From Spirosoma radiotolerans (GTDB lineage Bacteria > Bacteroidota > Bacteroidia > Cytophagales > Spirosomataceae), in contig NZ_CP010429.1 of the NCBI RefSeq assembly GCF_000974425.1, forward strand, positions 310,001 to 374,000: a stretch of DNA of 64,000 nucleotides, read 5' to 3'. This document shows positions 51,064-58,909 of the stretch, in pieces. Within the stretch, counting starts at the first letter, position 1. Every line of letters begins with the position of its first letter. The translations under genes and the position numbers were made by a program. The notes beneath the pieces are model-generated. The model was not told the DNA's origin and made no database searches. It saw only the letters and a program-made list of their open reading frames with translations.

Positions 51064-54000
51064 ATGAGAAAAGGCAAGGCATTTTTACGAGTAAACAAAA
51101 AAGCGATCTGGTTGTGCGCCTTAGCTCCCATGCTGGGGTTGCTTGGATACCAGAACGAAAAGGACCCCATTGACCGGCGCATCAAGCGGATGGCTCCTGA
51201 AAAAGCGGCTGCACTAGCGAAGGCTATCGAAGCAACGGTAACCCCCGAATTGGCCGAAGGACTTACTCTCCGTTTGTGGGGTGTGGATTCGCTGGTTGCC
51301 GATCCAATCGCTATCGACACCGACGAAAACGGGCGGATCTATTACACCCGAACAAACCGGCAGAAAAACACCGAGTTCGACATTCGCGGTCACCAGGATT
51401 GGGAAATCGAATCGAACCGACTGCAAAGTATTGAAGACAAACGGGCGTTCCTCCACCGAGTGCTATCCCCGGAAAATAGTAAGAAAAACGAATGGCTGAA
51501 AGACCTCAATGGCGATGGCTCTCACGACTGGCGCGACATGACCGTTGAGAAAGAAAACGTGTACCGGATTGAAGACACCAACGGCGACGGCGTAGCCGAT
51601 CAATCGCAACTGGTCGTGGACGATTTTCACGACGAAGTGACCGACGTAGCCGGGGGCGTGATGATTAATGGCGACGATTTATATGTAGCCGTTGCGCCCG
51701 ATCTGTGGCGCATGAAAGACAAAGACGGCGACGGTATCGCCGAAACAAAAACCTCCATTTCGCACGGATACGGGGTGCATGTTGGTTTCGGTGGGCACGG
51801 CATGTCAGGAATCGAAATGGGGCCGGATGGCAAAATCTACTGGCAGATCGGCGACATTGGCTTCAACGGGAAGGGACCGGATGGCAAGAAGTGGGAACAT
51901 CCGAACAGTGGCGTCGTTGTGCGGTCGAACCCCGACGGCAGTGACTTTGAGGTTTTTGCTCATGGCGTCCGGAATGTCCACGAGTTTGTTTTCGACGAAT
52001 ACGGCAACCTGATCAGCGAGGATAACGACGGCGACCATCCGGGCGAGAAAGAGCGGCTGGTGTACATCGTCAACGGGTCGGATACGGGCTGGCGCAGTAA
52101 CTGGCAGTACGGTAAATACCGCGATCCGAACAACAACACGTATAAAGTCTGGATGGATGAGCAGATGTATAAACCGCGCTTCGAAGGGCAGGCGGCCTAC
52201 ATCACTCCGACCATTACCAACTATGTGAGTGGGCCGGCCGGTATGCGTTACAACCCCGGCACAGCTTTGAGTCCAGCGTACAAAAACATGTTTTTCGTGG
52301 CCGAATTCGTCGGAAATCCGGCCAAATCGGGTATTCACGCATTCAAACTGAAGCCGAAAGGAGCCTCATTCGAGTTGGGTGAGCAGAAAAAGGTGTTAGG
52401 TGGCGTGCTAGCGACGGGTATTGATTTTGGTCCCGACGGTGCCTTGTACGTGGCTGACTGGATCAATGGCTGGGATGCCAAAGATTATGGCCGCATCTGG
52501 AAAATGGACGACAAAGCCGGGGCTGGCTCCGCTGATCGGCAGCGTACCAAAGCGTTACTGGCCGAGAAATTTGGGGCTCGTTCGGAAACGGATCTGGGCG
52601 ACTTGTTGAAGAATCCGGATATGCGGGTTCGGCAGAAAGCCCAGTTCGAACTAGTTAAACGAGGGGCAAAAGGAGCTGATGTATTGACCGCGTCCATCAA
52701 ACAAACCGATAACCAACTGGCCCGTGTACATGGTATCTGGGGGATTAGTCAATTGGCTCGTCAGAACAAGCAGTATGCACAGACCTTAGTACCCTTGTTG
52801 CAGGATAAAGACCCTGAAATTCGCGCACAGGCGGCCAAATGGCTGGGCGATGTCCGCTACAAAGAAGCGGGTGATGCCCTGATTCCGGTCCTGAAAGATG
52901 CCAACAGCCGTGCACGCTTCTTTGCTGCTGAAGCCCTCGGACGGATCGCCTACGAACCCGCCATTCAGCCTATCATTCAACTGCTGGAAGCCAACAATGA
53001 CGAAGATGCCTACATCCGCCATGCAGGTAGTCTGGCACTGGCGCGTATTGGCAAACCGGCTCCGGTCGTGGCGCTGTCGAGCAGCCCGTCAAAAGCCGTT
53101 CGGATTGCCGCTGTCGTTGCCCTGCGTCGGATGAACGACCCTGGTATTGCTACTTTCCTGGCCGATAAAGATGAATTCGTTGTCACTGAAGCTGCTCGGG
53201 GCATCAACGATGATTTGTCCATTCCAGCGGCCCTGCCCGCGCTCGGCAAGGTGATGCAGAGCACGAGTTTCACGAATGAGCCGCTGATCCGTCGCGCCAT
53301 CAACGCCAATCTGCGAGTTGGTACGCCCGAAGCGATGCAAATCCTGATCGACTACGCACAGAAAGAAGGGGCTCCGTTAGCGATGCGCGCCGAAGCCATG
53401 GAAGCGCTTAGTACCTGGGCCAAGCCATCGGTTCTGGACCGTGTAGATGGGCGTTATCGGGCCGTTATCGAACGCGATCCGGCCCTGGTCAAAAGCAAAA
53501 CGGCTGATCTGTACACCAAGCTATTGACGCACCAGGAGTTAGCGCTCCGGTTAAGTGCCATCAAGGCGATCACGAAATTGAACTTAACGGGCGCGTCGGA
53601 GCCATTATTCAACCGGTTAACGGGCGATAAAGAAGCCGTTGTGCGGGTAGCTGCCTTGCGGGCACTGGCTTCGCTGAACGATAAGCAACTGAGCAAAGCC
53701 ATTGAAACGGCGCTGGCCGATAATGAGAAAAGCGTTCGGGTGGCCGGTCTGGATTTAGTGGCCAAATCGAGCATGCCAAAAGACCGCATGGTAACGCTGC
53801 TGTCGGAGGTGATCAATAACCGCACAACCGAAGAAAAACAGGCTGCTCTGTTGACGCTCGGAAAACTGCCGGTTGCCAATTCGCAAAAGGTGTTCGATCC
53901 CTTGCTGGCCAAACTGTCGGCGGGTACGCTTTCGCCCGAGCTTCAACTGGAGTTGGAGGAAGCGATTGAGAGTAGCCATTCGCCCCAGTTAACGGCCCGG

Positions 54001-54492
54001 TACAAAGCCATTACAGCCAAACTGTCGCCCGATGCGCTGGCGGCTTCCTACAAGGGTAGTTTGCTGGGTGGAGAGCCCGATTTAGGCCGCCGAATTTTCT
54101 TCCGTCACCAAACGGCACAGTGTATTCGGTGCCATTCGTATGATGATCTGGGTGGTAATGCCGGTCCCCGTCTGAATGGCGTTGCCAGTCGGCTCACTCG
54201 TGAGCAGTTACTGGAAGCGCTCATCAACCCAAGTGCCCGCCTGGCCCCCGGATTCGGAACGGTCAATTTGACGCTTAAGAATGGCAAGACCGTAAGCGGT
54301 ATCCTGCAGGGCGAAACCAACACCGAGGTGATGGTGAAAGTAGGTGACCAGCCCGATGTTGCCATTCGGAAAGATCAGATTGCCAAACGCGCGAACTCTC
54401 CATCGAGCATGCCCGAAATGAAATACCTGCTCACCAAGCGTGAAATCCGGGATGTGGTTAGCTTTCTATCAACCCTGAAAGAAACGAATTAG
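51064..54492 (+). CDS. PVC-type heme-binding protein with sorbosone-dehydrogenase-like propeller and HEAT repeats
   Basis: 1142 residues, exported. Residues about 50-480 form a glucose/sorbosone-dehydrogenase-like beta-propeller with three Ca-loop motifs (DLNGDGSHDW, DTNGDGVADQ, DKDGDGIAET) and FGPDGALYVADW. Residues about 520-990 are HEAT repeats (RVRQKAQFELVKRG; AQAAKWLGDVRYKEAGDALIPVLKD). The C-terminal Haem_bd/PVC-type cytochrome c domain has CIRCH near residue 1020 and Met ligand candidates in SSMPEM. Such proteins are thought to act as periplasmic dehydrogenases passing electrons to the heme. Substrate unknown. Confidence 0.88.
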   Translation: MRKGKAFLRVNKKAIWLCALAPMLGLLGYQNEKDPIDRRIKRMAPEKAAALAKAIEATVTPELAEGLTLRLWGVDSLVADPIAIDTDENGRIYYTRTNRQKNTEFDIRGHQDWEIESNRLQSIEDKRAFLHRVLSPENSKKNEWLKDLNGDGSHDWRDMTVEKENVYRIEDTNGDGVADQSQLVVDDFHDEVTDVAGGVMINGDDLYVAVAPDLWRMKDKDGDGIAETKTSISHGYGVHVGFGGHGMSGIEMGPDGKIYWQIGDIGFNGKGPDGKKWEHPNSGVVVRSNPDGSDFEVFAHGVRNVHEFVFDEYGNLISEDNDGDHPGEKERLVYIVNGSDTGWRSNWQYGKYRDPNNNTYKVWMDEQMYKPRFEGQAAYITPTITNYVSGPAGMRYNPGTALSPAYKNMFFVAEFVGNPAKSGIHAFKLKPKGASFELGEQKKVLGGVLATGIDFGPDGALYVADWINGWDAKDYGRIWKMDDKAGAGSADRQRTKALLAEKFGARSETDLGDLLKNPDMRVRQKAQFELVKRGAKGADVLTASIKQTDNQLARVHGIWGISQLARQNKQYAQTLVPLLQDKDPEIRAQAAKWLGDVRYKEAGDALIPVLKDANSRARFFAAEALGRIAYEPAIQPIIQLLEANNDEDAYIRHAGSLALARIGKPAPVVALSSSPSKAVRIAAVVALRRMNDPGIATFLADKDEFVVTEAARGINDDLSIPAALPALGKVMQSTSFTNEPLIRRAINANLRVGTPEAMQILIDYAQKEGAPLAMRAEAMEALSTWAKPSVLDRVDGRYRAVIERDPALVKSKTADLYTKLLTHQELALRLSAIKAITKLNLTGASEPLFNRLTGDKEAVVRVAALRALASLNDKQLSKAIETALADNEKSVRVAGLDLVAKSSMPKDRMVTLLSEVINNRTTEEKQAALLTLGKLPVANSQKVFDPLLAKLSAGTLSPELQLELEEAIESSHSPQLTARYKAITAKLSPDALAASYKGSLLGGEPDLGRRIFFRHQTAQCIRCHSYDDLGGNAGPRLNGVASRLTREQLLEALINPSARLAPGFGTVNLTLKNGKTVSGILQGETNTEVMVKVGDQPDVAIRKDQIAKRANSPSSMPEMKYLLTKREIRDVVSFLSTLKETN

Positions 54493-54514
54493 ACGCGGAG
54501 ATTTTCATACAGAG

Positions 54515-54557
54515 GCCCGGCGTCGTGAACGAATGGTTTACGACGCCGGGCTTTTTT
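54515..54557 (+). terminator. Strong intrinsic terminator
   Basis: GCCCGGCGTCGT (54515-54526) pairs perfectly with ACGACGCCGGGC (54540-54551), followed by TTTTTT. Confidence 0.92.
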
Positions 54558-54629
54558 ATAAAGTTTGCGTTGTTGGACTTTGCCCTGCTTGGCTGACCTT
54601 GCTGACGTCTGTGTGGTCTGTGCATGTCC

Positions 54630-54719
54630 GTGGTCCGTGCGGTTGGCGTTCCGATCTCCACGGGCCACTTGACCGGATGGTGTGGCTGACGCCTGAGTGG
54701 TTCGTGTCTCACGGACCAT
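54630..54719. repeat. TCCT-family hairpin and a degenerate partner
   Basis: GTGGTTCGTG-TCT-CACGGACCAT lies at 54697-54719. A diverged partner (GTGGTCCGTG, later CCACGGGCCAC) spans about 54630-54667. Placed between the cytochrome gene terminator and the propeller/phosphoesterase gene. Confidence 0.65.
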
Positions 54720-54834
54720 GGCCATAACCTGCTAAGGTTAAGCAGAAAAGAAATCCTTTTTTTTACGTGGATTTGGCCTTAGCTTGGTCGCCGTTATCAG
54801 TTTCGATACAGTGTCAACCAGTTTGTTTGCTCGC

Positions 54835-57576
54835 ATGAAAATCAACGTTGCGTCAGTGGGTTATGGGTTTTTTACGCTAATCAGCTTGTTTTTGCTGGGT
54901 GGATGCCATCACTTTGGTCCTTCTGGCACTAAACCGAGCCCGCTTTCATCGGTATATAAAACACCCACCGACAATGGTCCCCTGGGCGATACATCGCCGT
55001 TTCTGATGCCCTATAACCGCATCATCGACGGGGCAGGCCAATCCGTTAGTTTTGGTGATGCCAGTGTTGAAAACCATAGCCTGGACGCCGTGCTGTTGCC
55101 CGATCAGAAGACGCTCGTGGTTGAAGATCGGTTTGGAATCGCTTTTTTCGATGTAAACCAGCGGAAACTCATTTCGCGCTGGGACTATAACAAAGGCTCT
55201 GATCTTAAAGGGAGCATGAGTTCTTTTTCGGGCATAAAGGCCATCGTTCATCACGATTCAACCTATATTTTCTGGGGTGCCGGTGGCAGGGGAAAGCCCA
55301 ATTCGCACGTGATGCAAGTTGTTTGGGACGGTTCGCGGGCTCGCCTGGTTCGGGCGATTCCCTTCATGCCCATTGCACCCGCCACCATTGCTCTGCCCAA
55401 CGAAGTCGTATTGAAGGAAGAAGCCGGTGAACTTATGTTATACACCGTGCTGAATGGCAACAACCAACTGGTTAAACTCCGGGTGAAAGACCAGCAGGTA
55501 GTCTGGACGGCACCCACAGGCGTAGCCCCTTTTGGTCTGACCATTCTGGATACGAAAGCCTACGTGACGAACTGGGCCGGACCGGTTCCCGATGTAACCA
55601 ATGGGTTCGAAACGGCCGGTGTTCCCTGGGGAAGCGCCTACGTTGATCCCAAAACGGGGGCTATGGCCCGTGGTACCGTTTCGGTAATTGACATAACACA
55701 GGGTAAAGTGGAGCGAGAACTGTCGGTCGGACTGCACCCGAACGCCATCATTGGCAGCCCTGACCAGAAGTTTCTGTACGTAGCCAATGGCAACAGCGAT
55801 CACGTGTCCATTATCGACGTCGCGAATCAGCAAGTCGTTGATTCTGTTTTTGTCGGCTTGTATAACCGGGGAAATGGCTATATCGGAAGTACGCCTAATG
55901 GTTTGGCAATCAGCCCCGACGGAACTACACTCTATGTGGCGAACGGACTGGATAACGCCCTCTGTGTGGTCGGGCTAGGCAGCAAAGCATCCAGTGCAGG
56001 TAAAGGCAACAATACGATCAGAGGTTACATTCCTACCCAGGCTTATCCGGCGGGAATTGTGCTGCATAATAACGAGTTATACGTAACCAATCTGGAAGCT
56101 ATCGGCGCACGGATTGCCAATCCGGTCGATCAGGGTGGGCAGGGAAAAAATCCCGCAGGAGGAACCCTGAAAGCGTATAATTCGCACAAGCAACTTGCGT
56201 CAATTTCCTTTATTCCGGTTCCTAACCAACAACAACTGGAAGCGTATACCGAGAAGGTCAAAAAGCTCAGCCTTCAATTTCGTCTGGCCTTGACGGAGCA
56301 GGCTCCCCGCCCCAATGTGGCTCCCAAACCAGTACCCGAGCGCATTGGCGAGCCATCGGTATTCAAGCACGTACTATACATCATCAAAGAGAACCGGACA
56401 TACGATCAGGTGCTGGGTGATCTGCCGCAGGGCGATGGTATGCCCGAGCTATGCATATTTGGCGATAGCATTACGCCCAACCAGCACCAGCTTACAAAAG
56501 ACTATCTGCTGATGGACAATTACTATGTTTCTGGGAAGTCATCGGCCGAGGGGCACCACTGGGCAAGTGCGGCCATGGTGACCGATTACACAGAAAAAAG
56601 CGTGCGGGCCTGGTTTCGGAGCTACCCGCACGTGTTGTATGACGCGATGGTGTACGACAAAAAAGGATTGATTTGGAACAACGCCCTCGATCATGGCAAA
56701 ACCGTGCGCATGTACGGCGAAGCCTGTTCCTGTGCTTACGACAAAAAAGAGTACAACTGGAGCAAGCTGTTTCAGATACGCCAGACGAGCAAACCGTTCT
56801 CATTCACCAACACAACAACCATTTCGCGGGTGAGGCCCATACTGGCTATGAATTTTCCGGGTTGCGATGACGAGACGATCAGCGATCAGATGCGCGCCGA
56901 TGCGTTCATAAAAGAGCTCAACGAAACAGCCGCTAACCCCAACGCCGACTTGCCAAATCTGATGGTTATGTCGTTACCCAATGACCATACATCGGGGATG
57001 AGCCCCGGCTTCCCGATTCCAAGGGCCATGGTAGCCGACAACGATCTGGCCGTGGGCCGAATTGTGGACGCCATCACACACAGCCGGTTTGCTGCGTCAA
57101 CCGTTATTTTTATTACGGAAGATGACTCACAGGCGGGTTGGGACCATGTGTCGGCTTATCGCACCACGGGATATATTGTCAGCCCATACTCGCGTTTACA
57201 GAAAACCGTTCATACCAACTACAACCAAACATCGGTCGTCCGAACGATGGAGCAGATTCTGGGCCTGCCACCCATGAACGTTATTGACGCCACGGCCCTG
57301 CCTATGTTCGACTGTTTTAGCGACAAGCCTGATTTGTCATTTGCCTATAAGGCGCTGCCAAACCGGGTTTCCTTAACTGACATGAATCCAGCGCCAACCG
57401 GGCTGAAAGGAGCATCACTTAAGTTCACCAATCAGTCGATCCGGTATGGGTTTCATCAGATTGACCGGGGCCATGACGACCTGCTGAATCGGATTCTGTG
57501 GTTTACGGCCAAAGGTAAAAAACGATACCCCGCCTGGTTGGCTGGCTCTGAGGAAGATGAGGACGACGATGACTAA
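54835..57576 (+). CDS. Lipoprotein with YncE-like beta-propeller and phosphoesterase domain
   Basis: About 913 residues from ATG 54835; a lipobox LLGGC follows a hydrophobic core. The first half is a YncE-type propeller (LSVGLHPNAIIGSPDQKFLYVANGNSDHVSIIDVANQQVVDSVFVG; GLAISPDGTTLYVANG). The second half is a phosphoesterase of the phospholipase C/acid phosphatase type (VLYIIKENRTYDQVLGDL; DNYYVSGKSSAEGHHWASAAMVTDY; FITEDDSQAGWDHVSAYRTTGYIVSPY). The C terminus is acidic (EEDEDDDD). Outer-membrane anchored; substrate unknown. Its stop overlaps the convergent sigma-factor stop by 4 bp. Confidence 0.85.
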   Translation: MKINVASVGYGFFTLISLFLLGGCHHFGPSGTKPSPLSSVYKTPTDNGPLGDTSPFLMPYNRIIDGAGQSVSFGDASVENHSLDAVLLPDQKTLVVEDRFGIAFFDVNQRKLISRWDYNKGSDLKGSMSSFSGIKAIVHHDSTYIFWGAGGRGKPNSHVMQVVWDGSRARLVRAIPFMPIAPATIALPNEVVLKEEAGELMLYTVLNGNNQLVKLRVKDQQVVWTAPTGVAPFGLTILDTKAYVTNWAGPVPDVTNGFETAGVPWGSAYVDPKTGAMARGTVSVIDITQGKVERELSVGLHPNAIIGSPDQKFLYVANGNSDHVSIIDVANQQVVDSVFVGLYNRGNGYIGSTPNGLAISPDGTTLYVANGLDNALCVVGLGSKASSAGKGNNTIRGYIPTQAYPAGIVLHNNELYVTNLEAIGARIANPVDQGGQGKNPAGGTLKAYNSHKQLASISFIPVPNQQQLEAYTEKVKKLSLQFRLALTEQAPRPNVAPKPVPERIGEPSVFKHVLYIIKENRTYDQVLGDLPQGDGMPELCIFGDSITPNQHQLTKDYLLMDNYYVSGKSSAEGHHWASAAMVTDYTEKSVRAWFRSYPHVLYDAMVYDKKGLIWNNALDHGKTVRMYGEACSCAYDKKEYNWSKLFQIRQTSKPFSFTNTTTISRVRPILAMNFPGCDDETISDQMRADAFIKELNETAANPNADLPNLMVMSLPNDHTSGMSPGFPIPRAMVADNDLAVGRIVDAITHSRFAASTVIFITEDDSQAGWDHVSAYRTTGYIVSPYSRLQKTVHTNYNQTSVVRTMEQILGLPPMNVIDATALPMFDCFSDKPDLSFAYKALPNRVSLTDMNPAPTGLKGASLKFTNQSIRYGFHQIDRGHDDLLNRILWFTAKGKKRYPAWLAGSEEDEDDDD

Positions 57577-58121
57577 CCCATCGCCGTCTGGCATAACTGC
57601 TTAACCTTTGTTCGTGACCGTTTAAGCCTCATTTTTACGGCACTTTCCTTTAAATTTAGCTGAAGTCCAATCTGGCTCAGCGGTAGACCATCCTGATATT
57701 TGAGTCTTAATACAGTAGCTTCCTGTGGGGAGATGCGGTTCATGACCTGGGCAAGTTGGTGTAAGGTATAATCAACCTTCTCGGCCTCTTCAGTACTCGT
57801 ACAATAGTACTCTACATCATCGTTTAAATAGGTTGTTGCCAGTCGCTTAGATCGCTTGATTTGATCGATGCAATAATTGTAGGCAAGGCTGTACAACCAG
57901 GTCGAAAAGCTGGATCGTCCCTGAAATTGGTCTAAACGAGCGAAAACGCGGAGAAAAATATCATGTGTAAAATCCTGTGCCTGCACTGCATCTCTTGTTA
58001 TTGAAAAACACTGGTTGTATACTTTAGCTACATACCGGTTATATAGGTTCTCAAGGCAACCGGTGAAATTTGCGTTCAGATGCTGCCGGATCATTTCTTC
58101 ATCACTCAGAGTGAGGTTCAT
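57573..58121 (-). CDS. ECF-type RNA polymerase sigma factor
   Basis: 182 residues. Region 2 is seen in FTHDIFLRVFARLDQFQGRSSFSTWLYSLAYNYCIDQIKR and region 4 in ISPQEATVLRLKYQDGLPLSQIGLQLNLKESAVKMRLKRSRTKV. No anti-sigma (FecR-like) gene or SusCD pair is next to it. It is divergent from the H-NOX operon, with 244 bp between, and convergent with the propeller gene with overlapping stops. Confidence 0.92.
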   Translation of the reverse strand: MNLTLSDEEMIRQHLNANFTGCLENLYNRYVAKVYNQCFSITRDAVQAQDFTHDIFLRVFARLDQFQGRSSFSTWLYSLAYNYCIDQIKRSKRLATTYLNDDVEYYCTSTEEAEKVDYTLHQLAQVMNRISPQEATVLRLKYQDGLPLSQIGLQLNLKESAVKMRLKRSRTKVKQLCQTAMG

Positions 58122-58230
58122 AGACAGGAATAGTTACGGTTTTTGAAGGGTGGATTGCTAACTTCGATTACTGCAAACTTGTCCTTAAAACATAACACAC
58201 CGGACCACTTTTCGATGAACTGCATATTTT

Positions 58231-58264
58231 GCCGGTTTTTTGGTAGGAATGCCCGGTTTTTGGT
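58231..58264 (+). promoter_or_regulatory. Direct repeat upstream of the H-NOX operon (candidate LytTR site)
   Basis: GCCGGTTTTTTGGT (58231-58244) and GCCCGGTTTTTGGT (58251-58264) are near-identical direct repeats about two helical turns apart (20-21 bp). LytTR regulators bind paired direct repeats, and a LytTR gene closes this operon. The rest of 58122-58365 is AT-rich without a clear promoter. Confidence 0.4.
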
Positions 58265-58365
58265 CATTTTTAGTTAAATCTATACATAATAATGTATCAA
58301 ATTGTTACTATATTGCGCTATAAAATCACTTATTGTCAAGTTTCACCGTACGGATTTTTACTTAA

Positions 58366-58905
58366 ATGAAAGGGATTGTCTTTACTGAGTTATTAGAAAT
58401 GATCGAAGAGAAGTTCGGTTATGAATTAGTTGACCATTTACTTCAGGACAGCAGTCTTCAATCGGGGGGTATCTATACCGCCATCGGTACCTATGACCAC
58501 GCTGAAATGGTGACATTGGTTACGAACCTGAGTAAACAAACCAAAGTGCCTGTACCGGAATTGCTCCGCGCTTACGGGCAGTATATGTTTACGGCCTTTA
58601 CCCGAAGTTACCGACCCTTTGTGGACCGGGCCGATTCTGCTTTTAGTCTACTTAGTTCCGTTCAGCAATATATCCATGTAGAAGTTCGAAAGCTGTATCC
58701 TGATGCCGAACTTCCCCATTTTACCATTGACCAACCCGCCGAGAACCACCTTCGTATGCACTACACATCGGAGCGTAAACTGGCCGATTTTGCCCATGGG
58801 CTGATTGAAGGTTGCCTGGCAACCTTTGGTGAGACAGCAACAATCACTAAAACCATTCTTGTAGAAGACGGAAGTCAGGTTCTATTTGACATTGTGAAGG
58901 AGTAA
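58366..58905 (+). CDS. H-NOX heme-based gas sensor
   Basis: 179 residues, a complete H-NOX (HNOB) domain. It starts MKGIVFTELLEMIEEKFG. The proximal heme ligand is His104 in YIHVEVRKLYPDAELPHF, and the heme-propionate motif YxSxR is Y133, S135, R137. No distal Tyr was located, which favours NO over O2 binding, though that is inferred. The kinase gene starts 4 bp after its stop, matching the common H-NOX/histidine-kinase pairing. Soluble. Confidence 0.93.
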   Translation: MKGIVFTELLEMIEEKFGYELVDHLLQDSSLQSGGIYTAIGTYDHAEMVTLVTNLSKQTKVPVPELLRAYGQYMFTAFTRSYRPFVDRADSAFSLLSSVQQYIHVEVRKLYPDAELPHFTIDQPAENHLRMHYTSERKLADFAHGLIEGCLATFGETATITKTILVEDGSQVLFDIVKE

Positions 58906-58909
58906 GGGT

